From Blastococcus sp. CT_GayMR19 (GTDB taxonomy: Bacteria; Actinomycetota; Actinomycetes; Mycobacteriales; Geodermatophilaceae): a DNA stretch of 64,000 bases. Location: positions 186,001-250,000 of the forward strand of contig NZ_SPQL01000005.1 in the NCBI RefSeq assembly GCF_004570385.1, given 5' to 3'. Numbering within the stretch: position 1 is the first letter of the stretch; each line of letters opens with the position of its first letter. Shown in pieces: positions 1 to 11,055 of this stretch. The position numbers and the translations under genes were made by a program. The notes beneath the pieces were generated by a model. The model had not been told where the DNA came from, searched no databases, and saw nothing but the letters and a program-made list of their open reading frames with translations.

Positions 1-83
1 TCCTGGCGATCACCGTCGCGGGCTGGGCGCTCACCTTCGTGATCATGCGGCGCTACCGGGCACGCGTGGCCTACTGGGTCTGA
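1..83 (+). CDS. ABC-2 type polysaccharide export permease, C-terminal end (partial)
   Basis: Only the last 26 codons are in the window (reading frame starts at base 3, TGA at 81-83). The residues form the end of a hydrophobic helix followed by a basic tail (RRYRARVAYWV). This is how the membrane subunit of Wzm/RfbD-type polysaccharide ABC exporters ends. The next gene, 28 bp downstream on the same strand, is the matching ATPase, so the pair is read as the lipid-linked galactan exporter. Identification rests mainly on that neighbour; the tail alone is not diagnostic. Confidence 0.6.
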   Translation, partial: LAITVAGWALTFVIMRRYRARVAYWV

Positions 84-111
84 GGACCCGGGGCAGAAAG
101 GCACAGACTTC

Positions 112-858
112 GTGGTCAGCATCGCGACGCGCGACGCGTCGGTCGACTTCCCCATCTTCAACGCCAAGACGCGGTCGCTGAAGAAGACCGTCCTCGGGAT
201 GGTCGGCGGCAACATCTCCAGCGAGGACCGCGTCCCGGTCATCCAGGCGCTGCACGACGTGACCCTGGACCTCGACCACGGCGCCCGCGTGGGGCTGGTC
301 GGCCACAACGGTGCCGGCAAGTCCACGCTGCTGCGCCTGCTGGCCGGGATCTACGAGCCGACCAGTGGCACCGCTGTCGTCTCGGGGCGCGTCGCGCCGG
401 TGTTCGACCTGGGCGTCGGCATGGACCCGGAGATCTCCGGCTACGAGAACATCATCATCCGCGGCCTGTTCCTGGGCATGTCCCGGAAGCAGATGGAGGA
501 GCGGGTCGACGACATCGCGGAGTTCACCGAGCTCGGTGACTTCCTGTCGATGCCGCTGCGCACCTACTCGACGGGCATGCGGGTCCGCCTGGCCCTGGGC
601 GTGGTCACGAGCATCGATCCGGAGATCCTGCTGCTCGACGAGGGCATCGGTGCCGTGGACGCCGCCTTCCTGGAGAAGGCGCGGACCCGGCTCAGCGACC
701 TCGTCGACCGGGCCGGCCTGCTCGTCTTCGCCTCGCACTCCGACGAGTTCCTCCGGCAGCTGTGCACCTCGGCCATCTGGATGAACCACGGCAGGGTGAA
801 GGCACACGGGCACCTGGACGACGTCCTCCGCGCCTACAAGAGCCCCGAGGTCGCGTGA
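112..858 (+). CDS. wzt: Polysaccharide ABC transporter ATP-binding protein (Wzt/RfbE type)
   Basis: This 248-residue cytoplasmic ATPase should power flipping of lipid-linked galactan across the membrane. The Walker A motif GHNGAGKST lies near residues 64-72, the ABC signature STGMRVRLAL near 155-164, and Walker B ILLLDEG followed by the D-loop near 174-183. The length matches short Wzt proteins that lack the C-terminal carbohydrate-binding domain, as in mycobacterial Rv3781. Start is GTG at 112. It lies between the permease end and glfT1; the glfT1 GTG overlaps its TGA, so translation is probably coupled. In mycobacteria the same three genes (permease, ATPase, GlfT1) are adjacent, which supports the substrate assignment. 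Confidence 0.9.
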   Translation: MVSIATRDASVDFPIFNAKTRSLKKTVLGMVGGNISSEDRVPVIQALHDVTLDLDHGARVGLVGHNGAGKSTLLRLLAGIYEPTSGTAVVSGRVAPVFDLGVGMDPEISGYENIIIRGLFLGMSRKQMEERVDDIAEFTELGDFLSMPLRTYSTGMRVRLALGVVTSIDPEILLLDEGIGAVDAAFLEKARTRLSDLVDRAGLLVFASHSDEFLRQLCTSAIWMNHGRVKAHGHLDDVLRAYKSPEVA

Positions 859-1793
859 CCGCCCGTCCGGGGGCCGACAGTGCCGTGCCCGCCCGGTCCG
901 CCCCTGCCGCGGCCGAGTTCGTCGCGGCGGTCGTCGTCACCCGGTACCGGGCCGGACTCCTCCGGGAGAGCCTGGCCGCCATCGCCGAGCAGACCCGCTC
1001 CCTCGACCTCGTCGTCGTGGTCGACAACGGCGCCGACCCGGAGACGGAGGAGGTCGTCCGCGGGTGCGGCCTGCCGGTGGCGTACGTGCCGTCGAAGGCG
1101 AACCTGGGCGGCGCCGGCGGCTTCGCGCTCGGGCTGCTGACGGCGCTGGCGCGGGGAGCGGACTGGATCTGGTGCGCCGACGACGACGGACGCCCGGGCA
1201 GCGCCGACGCCCTCGCCATCCTCCTGGAGGAGGCCCGCCGCCGGGACCTCGCGGAGGTGTCACCGGCCGTCGTCGACAAGGATGACCCGCTGCGGCTGGC
1301 GTTCCCGCTGCGCCGGGGGGTGCGCTGGAAGGGATCCGTCTCGGACTTCGGCCGCGACGAGTTCCTGCCGGGTTACGCCTCGCTGTTCAACGGGGCGCTC
1401 TTCCGCGCCGGCACCCTCGAGGCGGTCGGCGTGCCGGACCTGCGGCTGTTCATCCGCGGGGACGAGACCGAGGTGCACCGCCGCCTGCAGCGCTCGGGCC
1501 TGCGGTTCGGCACCACCATGCGGGCCACCTACCTGCATCCCCAGGGCGGTGACGAGTTCCTGCCGATCCTCGGCGGACGGCTCGCGGCCCAGTACCCGAA
1601 CGACGACGTCAAGCGCTACTTCACCTACCGCAACCGCGGCTACCTCATGGCCCAGCCGGGGATGCGCTGGCTGTTCCCGCTCGAGCTCGTGCGGTTCGGC
1701 TACTTCTTCCTCAGCCGCGGCGACCTGCGCGGCCTGCGCACGTGGCTCGGCCTGACCCGCGCCGGCCGCCGGGAACGCTTCCGTCGTCCCTGA
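855..1793 (+). CDS. glfT1: Galactofuranosyltransferase GlfT1 (GT2 family)
   Basis: This 312-residue GT2 enzyme should add the first galactofuranose residues from UDP-Galf to the rhamnosyl-GlcNAc-PP-polyprenol linker at the inner membrane face. The N-terminal nucleotide-binding fold begins around AAVVVTRYRAG. The metal/UDP site is WCADDDG near residue 103, preceded by the NLGGAGGF segment. The acceptor half carries LFNGALFRA, DLRLFIRGDE and YFTYRNRGY, which I recognise as close to mycobacterial Rv3782. The start is GTG 855, overlapping the stop of the ATPase (GTGA). Upstream in-frame codons lie inside the ATPase gene and were rejected as start. The next gene is convergent, 21 bp away. Confidence 0.92.
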   Translation: MTARPGADSAVPARSAPAAAEFVAAVVVTRYRAGLLRESLAAIAEQTRSLDLVVVVDNGADPETEEVVRGCGLPVAYVPSKANLGGAGGFALGLLTALARGADWIWCADDDGRPGSADALAILLEEARRRDLAEVSPAVVDKDDPLRLAFPLRRGVRWKGSVSDFGRDEFLPGYASLFNGALFRAGTLEAVGVPDLRLFIRGDETEVHRRLQRSGLRFGTTMRATYLHPQGGDEFLPILGGRLAAQYPNDDVKRYFTYRNRGYLMAQPGMRWLFPLELVRFGYFFLSRGDLRGLRTWLGLTRAGRRERFRRP

Positions 1794-1814
1794 CGCCCGG
1801 CGGGGCCGGCGCGG

Positions 1815-2750
1815 TCAGAGGACGGTGCGCGGGAAGCTGGGCTTCGGGTCGAAGCGGACGCCCTCCAGGAACTTCCGGGCCAGCCGCAGGCGCAGCCGCC
1901 GCGACACGCGGCCGGCCTTGAGCCCGCGGTAGAGCCGCTGGGCGAAGCGCATCGCCGCGAACGGGTCCTCGTGGTGCCAGCGGTAGGAGGCCTCGTTGCG
2001 GACGCCGTACTCGAACTTCCACATGTTGCCGGGGTTGACGTCGCCGAAGTTGACGCCGCGGTTGACGCCGAGGTCGTGGGTCACCGTGCTGTTCAGGCAC
2101 TGGATGCCGGGGCCGGCCTTGGTGATCCGGCGGGTGTACTCCTGGTCGTCGAACCAGATGAAGTACTCGGCCAGCGGCAGGCCGAACTCGCCGAGCACCC
2201 AGCGCGGGAAGAGCACCGACACGAACGAGCACGAGTTGACCAGCACCGAGGACTGGCCGCGGACCAGCAGCTTCCCCCAGTCCCACGTCGGCTCCGGATT
2301 GTTCATCTCGCAGATGTCGCCGTCGGTCCAGCGCACGACCGAGCAGGCGTAGGGCAGTCGCATGCCCATGCTCTTCTCCGCCGCGGCGTGACCGTCGAGG
2401 AGCTCGCCCAGCGCGGTGGGGTCGGCGTAGCAGTCGTCGTCCATGATCCAGACGAAGTCGGCCCCGCGCTCGTAGGCCAGGGCCATCCCGCGGGAGAAGC
2501 CGCCGGCCCCGCCGGTGTTCTCGGCCAGCCGCTCGATGCTCACCGTCGGCCGGTCGGCGTAGGCGGCCAGCACCTTCGCGGTGTCGTCGGTCGAGGCGTT
2601 GTCGACCACGATCACCTGCTGCGGAGCCCGCTCCTGCGCGAGGACGTGGTCGAGCACCGTGCCGAGCTTGTCCGCGCGGTTGTAGGTGACGATCACCGCC
2701 GCCACGTTCGTCGCGGTGTCGGTCGGTCCGTCGGCCGTCACGAGGCCCAC
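1815..2750 (-). CDS. GT2 family glycosyltransferase, likely cell-wall polysaccharide
   Basis: This 311-residue GT2 enzyme has the nucleotide-sugar fold starting at AAVIVTYNRAD (about residue 17). It has DNAST near 51, NTGGAGGF near 79 and the metal-binding triad IMDDD near 101-105. A second acidic cluster, IWFDDQEYTRR, sits where the catalytic base of GlfT-type enzymes lies. The NLGGAGGF-like and DDD motifs place it in the same branch as GlfT1 and rhamnosyl/galactosyl transferases, but donor and acceptor cannot be read from sequence. Its start overlaps the end of the upstream GT4 gene by 13 bp, so it is the last gene of a glf-GT4-GT2 operon on the minus strand. The substrate is inferred to belong to galactan or its decoration. 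Confidence 0.85.
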   Translation of the reverse strand: MGLVTADGPTDTATNVAAVIVTYNRADKLGTVLDHVLAQERAPQQVIVVDNASTDDTAKVLAAYADRPTVSIERLAENTGGAGGFSRGMALAYERGADFVWIMDDDCYADPTALGELLDGHAAAEKSMGMRLPYACSVVRWTDGDICEMNNPEPTWDWGKLLVRGQSSVLVNSCSFVSVLFPRWVLGEFGLPLAEYFIWFDDQEYTRRITKAGPGIQCLNSTVTHDLGVNRGVNFGDVNPGNMWKFEYGVRNEASYRWHHEDPFAAMRFAQRLYRGLKAGRVSRRLRLRLARKFLEGVRFDPKPSFPRTVL

Positions 2751-4390
2751 CTTTCGTAGAGGGACCGGGTCCAGTCGCGCGCGCGGGGAAGGGCCGCGAA
2801 CGCCTGCATCCGGGTGTGCTGCTTGGAGGCCAGCCGGGCGGCCAGCGCCGGGTCCTCGGCCAGCCGGGCGAGGCGCTCCTCCGCGGCGCGGAGGAAGGCG
2901 AGCGGGGGGCGGGGGCAGAGCAGCTCCTCGGCCACGACGGAGGCCTGCGACCCGACGTCGGAGCTGAGCACGAGGACGTTGTGCGCGTCGGCCTCGAAGG
3001 ACGTCAGCGTGACGCCCTCGTTGTCGGAGCTGAGCACCAGCACGTCGGCCTCGGCGAGCGTGTCCGCGACCGACCGGGTCGAGTCGCGCAGCTCGACGAA
3101 CTCGCCGAGACCGAGCCGGTCACGGTCGATGCGCACCTCGTCGCCGAGCTCGCCGTCGCCCTGCATGACGAACCGGACCCGGTCGCCGAACCGGGCGTGC
3201 AGGCGGTCGGCGAGCCGGAGGAACAGGTAGGGCCGCTTCTGCTGGGTGAACCGGCCGACGAACGCGATGGTCAAGGGGCGGTCCGGGGTGGCCGGCGTCG
3301 TCACGGCGTGCGGTACCGGCTCGTCCGGGGCGGTGTCGTGCCGCGACTCCACCGTGAGGTCCGCCAGGGTCGCGAGGGTGACCTTCTCCTTCGGCAGCCC
3401 GTGCCGGTCGACGAGGTAGTCGCGGAGCTGCGGGGAGATGACGTGGTGCTCGTCCATCACGTCGGACAGGCGGACGGCGATGTCGACGAAGCCGCCGGTG
3501 CGCCACTCGAGGACGTGCAGCGAGTCGACCATCTGGGTGTCCGGGTACTGGGTCCGGATCCACGGCAGCCGCTGGTAGAGCCACGTGCAGTGGTGCACGT
3601 GCACGCCCCGGATGTCGAACCGGGTGAACAGCTCGGCGAGCAGGCGGGACTCGTGCTCCTCGGCCATGGGGGTGGTCAGGGGGATGACCAGCGCGCCGTC
3701 GAAGGCGGGCCGGTCGATGTCGGGGTGGCCCGAGGGCCGGTCGGTGACCACGATCGGCAGCAGCCCCGCCTCCCGGGCCATGGCCACGGTCTCCATCGCC
3801 CAGCTCTCGGCGCCGCCGAGCTCCAGCCAGTGCAGGCCGAAGAGGACCGCCGGGCGGGTGCCGCGGCGAGCCCCGGCACCGCCTCCGACGGGGCGCGGCG
3901 TGCACGGGATCGGGCGGCTCGCCCGCCGGTTCTCGATGTGGTCCGTCCGCCGCTGGCGCAGGGCGTCGAACGCGACCGGCACGCGGGCACGGACGGCGTG
4001 GCGCACGGTGCCGAGCCGGCTGACCTCGGTGCCGCCGCCGCGCAGGTGGTACCCGACCTGCGCGGCGCCGAGGTCGACGACGACGTCGGTGGGGACGACG
4101 TCGTCACGGGTGGGGACGCCGGTCGCGCAGGCGAGCACGCTGCCGACCGTGGCCCGCCCGTCGGGCCACTCGATGCTGGACGTCGTCTCGTCGGTCAGCG
4201 CGGGGAAGTCCGGCTCGACGGGCCGGAGCACCGTCGCGCGGACGCGCTGCCCGGGCCGGACCAGGCAGTGGAAGGTGAGCGCGCCGTCGAGCAGCCGTGC
4301 CTCACGGACGCTGAGCCCGGACAACCAGGCCGGCGGGTCGACGACGTCGTAGGTCAGACCGGAGCCGGCCGTGGCGGGCGGAACGCTCAC
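2738..4390 (-). CDS. GT4 family glycosyltransferase with extra N-terminal domain
   Basis: This 550-residue protein has two parts. Residues ~180-550 form a GT-B glycosyltransferase: LHWLELGGAESWAMET at the start of the first Rossmann half, IAFVGRFTQQKRPYL opening the second half, and the donor-site acidic block SSDNEGVTLTSFEA near residue 455. Residues 1-175 are a separate domain I do not recognise, rich in beta-type sequence and joined by an Arg/Pro linker. The start is GTG at 4390, immediately after the glf stop at 4391-4393, so the genes are translationally adjacent. It lies between glf and a GT2 enzyme, which suggests a role in galactan or a related wall glycan. The sugar donor is unknown. 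Confidence 0.85.
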   Translation of the reverse strand: MSVPPATAGSGLTYDVVDPPAWLSGLSVREARLLDGALTFHCLVRPGQRVRATVLRPVEPDFPALTDETTSSIEWPDGRATVGSVLACATGVPTRDDVVPTDVVVDLGAAQVGYHLRGGGTEVSRLGTVRHAVRARVPVAFDALRQRRTDHIENRRASRPIPCTPRPVGGGAGARRGTRPAVLFGLHWLELGGAESWAMETVAMAREAGLLPIVVTDRPSGHPDIDRPAFDGALVIPLTTPMAEEHESRLLAELFTRFDIRGVHVHHCTWLYQRLPWIRTQYPDTQMVDSLHVLEWRTGGFVDIAVRLSDVMDEHHVISPQLRDYLVDRHGLPKEKVTLATLADLTVESRHDTAPDEPVPHAVTTPATPDRPLTIAFVGRFTQQKRPYLFLRLADRLHARFGDRVRFVMQGDGELGDEVRIDRDRLGLGEFVELRDSTRSVADTLAEADVLVLSSDNEGVTLTSFEADAHNVLVLSSDVGSQASVVAEELLCPRPPLAFLRAAEERLARLAEDPALAARLASKQHTRMQAFAALPRARDWTRSLYERWAS

Positions 4391-6573
<2,183 letters not shown>

Positions 6574-6575
6574 GG

Positions 6576-7676
6576 GTGCGCCACGCGGTGATCATGGCCG
6601 GTGGCTCCGGCACACGGCTGTGGCCGCTGTCCCGCGCCGGCCGCCCCAAGCAGCTCCTGGACGTGGTGTCCGGCCCCGACGGCGGTGCCCACAGCCTGCT
6701 GGTCGAGGCGTTCGACCGGCTGCGCACCCTGCTCCCGGCCGATCGGATCTGGGTGTGCACGGCGGCCCGCTACGGCGAGCAGGTGCGCGCGGCGCTGCCC
6801 GAACTGCACGCAGACCGGCTGATCCTCGAACCCGTGGCCCGCGACACCGCCAACGCCGTCGGGCTGGCCGCCGCGCTGGTGGCCGACGTCGATCCCGATG
6901 CCGAGCTCGCCGTGGTGAGCGCCGACCACGTGATCCGCCCGGTCGACCGCTTCGTCGCCGTCCTGGCCACGGCCTTCGACGCGCTCAGCGCGCGGCCCGA
7001 CTCGCTGGTCACGCTCGGCATCACTCCCACGTCGCCGGCCACCGGGTTCGGCTACGTGCAGCGCGGGGCGCCGACGGGGATCCCCGGTGTGGCCGAGGCG
7101 GCCGCCTTCCGCGAGAAGCCCGACCGGGTCACGGCCGAGGCGTACCTGGCCTCAGAGACGTACCTGTGGAACTCCGGGATGTTCGTCTGGCGCGCGCAGA
7201 CCGTTCTCGACGCGCTCGCCCGCCACCTGCCGGAGACCGCGGCGGGCCTGCGGCGGATCGTCACCGCCGAGCGCGGCCCGGCCCGGGACGCCGTCCTGGC
7301 GGAGGTCTTCCCGACGCTGCCGAGGATCAGCGTCGACTACGCGGTGCTGGAGCCCGCCGCCGCCGAGCCCGGCCGCGTCCTCGTCGCCGACCTCGACGTC
7401 GACTGGCTCGACGTCGGCTCCTGGCCCGCCCTGGCGCACACGCTCGACCCCGACGGGGCCGGCAACGCGGTCCGCGGGCTGACCGTGGTGCTGGACGGGT
7501 CGGGCAACATCGTCCTCAGCGACGACCCGGCGCACGTGGTGGCGCTGGTCGGCGTCCGGAACAGCGTGGTGGTGCACACCGCGGACGTGACGATGGTCTG
7601 CCCGGTCGCGGACGCCGAGCGGGTCAAGGAACTGCTCGCCGCCGTCGAGGAGCGGCACGGCCTCCGGTACAGCTGA
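6576..7676 (+). CDS. manC: Mannose-1-phosphate guanylyltransferase
   Basis: This 366-residue cytosolic enzyme makes GDP-mannose from GTP and mannose-1-phosphate. The signature [16 protein letters not shown] followed by PKQLL occupies residues ~5-27, the metal-site SADHV lies near 114 and FREKPD near 178. The C-terminal [14 protein letters not shown] is the usual end of the nucleotidyltransferase fold. There is no phosphomannose isomerase extension, so isomerisation is left to the separate manA at 23096. The start is GTG 6576, two bases after the stop of wbbL; the frame is open far upstream but that part overlaps wbbL. With manA and manB it completes the fructose-6-P to GDP-mannose route within this window. 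Confidence 0.93.
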   Translation: MRHAVIMAGGSGTRLWPLSRAGRPKQLLDVVSGPDGGAHSLLVEAFDRLRTLLPADRIWVCTAARYGEQVRAALPELHADRLILEPVARDTANAVGLAAALVADVDPDAELAVVSADHVIRPVDRFVAVLATAFDALSARPDSLVTLGITPTSPATGFGYVQRGAPTGIPGVAEAAAFREKPDRVTAEAYLASETYLWNSGMFVWRAQTVLDALARHLPETAAGLRRIVTAERGPARDAVLAEVFPTLPRISVDYAVLEPAAAEPGRVLVADLDVDWLDVGSWPALAHTLDPDGAGNAVRGLTVVLDGSGNIVLSDDPAHVVALVGVRNSVVVHTADVTMVCPVADAERVKELLAAVEERHGLRYS

Positions 7677-7711
7677 CCGGCCCCGCGCGGGCGCATGGTT
7701 GGCTCCGAGGC

Positions 7712-8485
7712 ATGAAGAGCTTCGACGTCGCAGCCGTGGTCACCGGAGGAGCCTCCGGGCTCGGCGAGGCCACCACCCGCGCACTGGCCGCCAAGGGCGC
7801 CGCCGTGACCGTCCTCGACCTGCAGGAGGACCGCGGACAGGCCCTCGCGGCGGAGCTCGGCGGGCACACGACCTTCGTCCGCACAGACGTCACCGACGAG
7901 GCCTCGGTGCAGGCCGCGATCGCCGAGGCGACCGCCAAGGACCGGCCGCTGCGGATCGCCGTCAACTGCGCCGGCGTCGCGTGGGCGCAGCGCACGGTCG
8001 GCCGGGGTGGTGAGCCGCACGATCTCGGCGTCTTCACCAAGACGGTGATGGTGAACCTGGTCGGCACGTTCAACGTGCTGCGGCTGGCGGCCGCCGCGAT
8101 GGCGGCCACCGAGCCGGAGGACGAGGACGGCGAGCGCGGTGTCATCGTCAACACCGCCTCGATCGCGGCCTACGACGGCCAGATCGGGCAGATCGCCTAC
8201 GCGGCGTCCAAGGGTGGGGTCGTGGGGATGACCCTCCCGGCCGCGCGTGACCTCTCCAGCGTCGGCGTGCGGGTGTGCACCATCGCGCCCGGGCTGGTCG
8301 ACACGCCGATGATGGCCGGTCTCCCGGAGGAGGCGCGGCAGAGCCTCGCGGCGGGCATACCCTTTCCCAAGCGCCTGGCCCAGCCGGCCGACTACGCCCA
8401 GCTCGCCCTCGGGATCATCGAGCACGGCTACCTCAACGGCGAGGTCATCCGGATGGACGGCGCGCTGCGCATGGCCCCTCGTTGA
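7712..8485 (+). CDS. SDR family NAD(P)-dependent dehydrogenase (HSD10-like)
   Basis: This 257-residue short-chain dehydrogenase has the dinucleotide motif [11 protein letters not shown] near residues 11-21, NCAGVAWA near 85 and the catalytic set Ser150, Tyr163 and Lys167 (YAASK). The C-terminal part ([10 protein letters not shown], then [14 protein letters not shown]) resembles bacterial 3-hydroxyacyl-CoA dehydrogenases of the HSD17B10 type, so fatty-acid oxidation is likely, but substrate is inferred. The ATG at 7712 is preceded by GAGG. It follows manC by 35 bp; no functional link to GDP-mannose is evident. Confidence 0.85.
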   Translation: MKSFDVAAVVTGGASGLGEATTRALAAKGAAVTVLDLQEDRGQALAAELGGHTTFVRTDVTDEASVQAAIAEATAKDRPLRIAVNCAGVAWAQRTVGRGGEPHDLGVFTKTVMVNLVGTFNVLRLAAAAMAATEPEDEDGERGVIVNTASIAAYDGQIGQIAYAASKGGVVGMTLPAARDLSSVGVRVCTIAPGLVDTPMMAGLPEEARQSLAAGIPFPKRLAQPADYAQLALGIIEHGYLNGEVIRMDGALRMAPR

Positions 8486-8535
8486 TCCACTGTTGCTGAT
8501 CAGTAGCCGCTGATCCCTCTTCCCCGGAGCAGCTC

Positions 8536-9471
8536 CTGAGCACCGCCGTCGCGACCGCCCCCGCCTACGAGGCGGTGTGGACGGCGGACTGGCCGCTGGA
8601 CCTGCTGAGTGCCCTGGCGCCGCACCGCCGCGGCGCGGGCGACCCGGCCATGCGCGCGGCCGACGACGGGCTGTGGCGGACCACGAGCACGGCCGACGGG
8701 CCGGCGTCCGTCCGCATCACCGTCGCGGCGGGCGAGGTGCGGATCGCGGCGTGGGGGGCGGGCGCCGAACGGGCGGGCGCGGCGGTGCCGGAGTGGCTGG
8801 GGGCGGCGGACCGGCCGGAGGCCTTCTCACCGGGCGCGCACCCGTTGGTCGCCGACCTGCACCGCCGGACCGGATGGCTGCGGCTGAGCCGGACCGGCCG
8901 CACGTGGGACGCGCTCGTGCCGGCCGTGCTGGAGCAGAAGGTGACCACGATCGAGGCGAACCGGGTGTGGCGCGAGCTGCTGCGGCTGGCCGGTGAGCCG
9001 GCGCCGGGGCCCGCGCCGGCCGGGATGCGGGTCGTGCCCTCGGCGCGCCGGGTGCTCGACGTGACCGACTGGGAATGGCACCGCTGCGGCCTCGACGGCG
9101 CGCGCCGCCGGGCGCTGCGGGCGGTGGCGACGGTCGCCGCCCGGCTGGAGCCGGAGGACGGCTGCGACTCGGCGACCCTGCAGCGGCGGCTGTGCTCGGT
9201 GCCCGGCATCGGGGTGTGGACGGCGGCCGAGGTGGCGCAGCGGGCTCTCGGCTGCCCCGACTCCGTGAGCGTCGGCGACTACCACCTGAAGAACATCGTC
9301 GGCTGGGCGCTGGCCGGCCGGAAGACCGACGACGAGGGGATGCTCGAACTGCTCGAGCCGTGGCGCGGTCAGCGGCAGCGCGTCGTGCGGCTGATCCTCA
9401 CCAAGGGAGGAGCGGCGCGGCCGCCACGCCGCGGGCCGCGCAACGCCCCGACGAACTACCGCGGGATCTGA
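8536..9471 (+). CDS. DNA-3-methyladenine glycosylase / HhH-GPD family base-excision enzyme
   Basis: The protein removes damaged bases from DNA. The HhH-GPD core is in the second half: a helix-hairpin-helix CSVPGIGVWTAAEV and, about 25 residues on, the catalytic aspartate in VGDYHLKN, as in AlkA-type enzymes. Two starts are possible. GTG at 8575 gives 298 residues. An in-frame CTG at 8536 has GGAG about 7 nt upstream and adds 13 residues; I give the longer span but the N-terminus is uncertain. No AraC/Ada fusion is present. It ends 5 bp before the convergent toxin gene. Confidence 0.85.
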   Translation: MSTAVATAPAYEAVWTADWPLDLLSALAPHRRGAGDPAMRAADDGLWRTTSTADGPASVRITVAAGEVRIAAWGAGAERAGAAVPEWLGAADRPEAFSPGAHPLVADLHRRTGWLRLSRTGRTWDALVPAVLEQKVTTIEANRVWRELLRLAGEPAPGPAPAGMRVVPSARRVLDVTDWEWHRCGLDGARRRALRAVATVAARLEPEDGCDSATLQRRLCSVPGIGVWTAAEVAQRALGCPDSVSVGDYHLKNIVGWALAGRKTDDEGMLELLEPWRGQRQRVVRLILTKGGAARPPRRGPRNAPTNYRGI

Positions 9472-9476
9472 CGCGG

Positions 9477-9821
9477 TCAGAGGCCCAGGACTCGGCGGAG
9501 GCCTCGGTCGACGGACTGCATCAGGGCCGCTGGAAGGACGCCGGCCCGGTCGTCGAGGTCGTTCTTGTCCAGGGTGACCAAGGCGGTTCCGTTGACGACG
9601 GAGTCGCGGGGGAGCCCGCTGACCGTCGACGGGAGGAACGTGTTTCCCGGCATGGTCGCCAGTGCCGTGTTCGAGGTGATCACCGCGGCCACCACGCTGG
9701 CCAGGCGGCTGGCGTTGTAGGCGTCCGACTGCACGATCAGCACAGGGCGTCGTTTCGCCGGGCGGCTTCCGACGGCCGGTCCGAGGTCGGCCCAGTAGAT
9801 GCCACCCCGTTCGATCACCAC
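9477..9821 (-). CDS. mazF: MazF/PemK-type endoribonuclease toxin
   Basis: This 114-residue protein has the MazF/CcdB-like barrel: IERGGIYWADLGPAVGS at the N-terminus and KRRPVLIVQSDAYN, the segment with the conserved RP. A later VVAAVITSNT and the TALVTLDKNDL strand complete the fold. Such toxins cut single-stranded RNA and arrest translation. The start overlaps the end of the upstream antitoxin gene by 7 bp, the normal arrangement of a co-translated pair in which the antitoxin comes first. Cleavage specificity cannot be predicted. Confidence 0.88.
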   Translation of the reverse strand: MVIERGGIYWADLGPAVGSRPAKRRPVLIVQSDAYNASRLASVVAAVITSNTALATMPGNTFLPSTVSGLPRDSVVNGTALVTLDKNDLDDRAGVLPAALMQSVDRGLRRVLGL

Positions 9822-10063
9822 TCGTCGGCGGTGCCGGCCATGAGACGCCGTCCGACGCCGATCGCGGCGGCGCCGGAGTCGTCACCTTCTCGCAGGCTGT
9901 CCAGTGCGCTGTCGATCTCGTGGGTCAACGACTGGGCGTCGAGTTCCTCGAGGTAGCGCTGGGCGGCCCGCGCGAAGAACTCCGACCGGCTCATGCCGAG
10001 TTCGAGCGCTCGACGGGACGCCCGCTCGAAGGTGTCATCAGGAAGCGAGATGGCGGTTTTCAC
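9815..10063 (-). CDS. mazE: Ribbon-helix-helix antitoxin (MazE type)
   Basis: This 82-residue protein opens with a ribbon-helix-helix DNA-binding domain (KTAISLPDDTFERA, then LGMSRSEFFARAAQRYLEEL). It continues with an acidic tail (residues ~50-82) of the kind that wraps the MazF toxin. It should neutralise the downstream MazF and repress its own operon. The start is GTG 10063. A CATACT box ends 6 nt upstream, so the transcript may be leaderless. A short direct repeat at 10071-10087 is a likely operator. Confidence 0.87.
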   Translation of the reverse strand: MKTAISLPDDTFERASRRALELGMSRSEFFARAAQRYLEELDAQSLTHEIDSALDSLREGDDSGAAAIGVGRRLMAGTADEW

Positions 10064-10070
10064 CCCGCCA

Positions 10071-10087
10071 GTATGACCGGGTATAAC
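10071..10087. promoter_or_regulatory. Direct repeat, candidate antitoxin operator
   Basis: GTATGAC at 10071-10077 and GTATAAC at 10081-10087 are spaced exactly 10 bp, one helical turn. They lie directly before the antitoxin start and overlap its presumed -10 region. Ribbon-helix-helix proteins commonly bind such tandem half-sites. Operator function is inferred. Confidence 0.4.
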
Positions 10088-10120
10088 TACGCCGTCCAGC
10101 TTCGGCCGGTTGCGGGCCGG

Positions 10121-10987
10121 TCAGAGACCGTTCAGCAGGGCCAGCAGGTAGTCGCCGTAGCCGCTCTTGCCGAGGGGGCCGGCCGCCGCGCGCAGGCCGT
10201 CGTCGTCCAGCCAGCCGTTGCGCCAGGCGACCTCCTCGATGCAGCCGATCTTGAGTCCCTGCCGCTCCTCGACCACGGACACGAACTCCGTCGCCTGGCG
10301 CAGCGACGCGAACGTCCCGGTGTCCAGCCACGCGGTGCCGCGGTCCAGGGCGGTGACGGTCAGCCGGCCCTCGCGCAGGTAGTGCTCGTTGACCGCAGTG
10401 ATCTCCAGCTCGCCCCGGGCCGAGGGCTTGATGCCCCGCGCGACCTCGACGACGTCCCCGGCGTAGAAGTACAGGCCCGGGACCGCGTAGGAGCTCTTCG
10501 GTGCCGCCGGCTTCTCCTCGATGGAGAGCACCCGGCCGTCGTCGTCGAAGTGCACGACGCCGTAGTCCTCGGGGTTGGCCACGTGATAGGCGAAGACGTG
10601 GCCGCCCTCGGGCTCGGGCAGCCGCGACAGCGCCGTCCCCAGACCGGCGCCGTAGAAGATGTTGTCGCCCAGGACGAGCGCCGCCGCCTGCCCGTCGAGG
10701 AACTCCGCGCCGATGAGGAAGGCCTGCGCCAGCCCCTCCGGCTTCGGCTGGGCGGCGTACTCGATCCGCATCCCGAGCCGGGCGCCGTCGCCGAGCAGGT
10801 GGCGGAACGCCTCCTGGTCCTCGGGCGTGGTGATGACCAGCACCTCGCGGACGCCGGCCATCATCAACGTGGAGAGCGGGTAGTAGATCATCGGCTTGTC
10901 GTAGACCGGCATCAGCTGCTTGCTGACGGCCTGGGTGATGGGGAAGAGGCGGCTACCGGTTCCCCCGGCCAGGATGATCCCGCGCAT
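10121..10987 (-). CDS. rmlA: Glucose-1-phosphate thymidylyltransferase
   Basis: This 288-residue enzyme joins dTTP and glucose-1-phosphate, the first step of dTDP-rhamnose synthesis. The motif [16 protein letters not shown] with [18 protein letters not shown] fills residues 3-40. GDNIFYG near 110, IEEKP near 160 and AWLDTGT near 220 are all as in RmlA. The length equals that of the mycobacterial enzyme. The start is ATG 10987 with a TACGGT box 7 nt upstream (leaderless type). RmlC lies 68 bp upstream on the same strand; rmlB and rmlD are not in the window. Confidence 0.95.
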   Translation of the reverse strand: MRGIILAGGTGSRLFPITQAVSKQLMPVYDKPMIYYPLSTLMMAGVREVLVITTPEDQEAFRHLLGDGARLGMRIEYAAQPKPEGLAQAFLIGAEFLDGQAAALVLGDNIFYGAGLGTALSRLPEPEGGHVFAYHVANPEDYGVVHFDDDGRVLSIEEKPAAPKSSYAVPGLYFYAGDVVEVARGIKPSARGELEITAVNEHYLREGRLTVTALDRGTAWLDTGTFASLRQATEFVSVVEERQGLKIGCIEEVAWRNGWLDDDGLRAAAGPLGKSGYGDYLLALLNGL

Positions 10988-10994
10988 GGGCGGA

Positions 10995-11000
10995 ACCGTA
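10995..11000 (-). promoter_or_regulatory. Candidate -10 box of rmlA (leaderless)
   Basis: On the minus strand TACGGT ends 7 nt before the rmlA ATG. No ribosome binding site lies between. This suggests rmlA can be transcribed separately from rmlC. Confidence 0.4.
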
Positions 11001-11055
11001 CCGACCCGCCTCGGTCGCCCCCCGCCGGACCTGCCCTGACGACGAGCCGCCGGGA

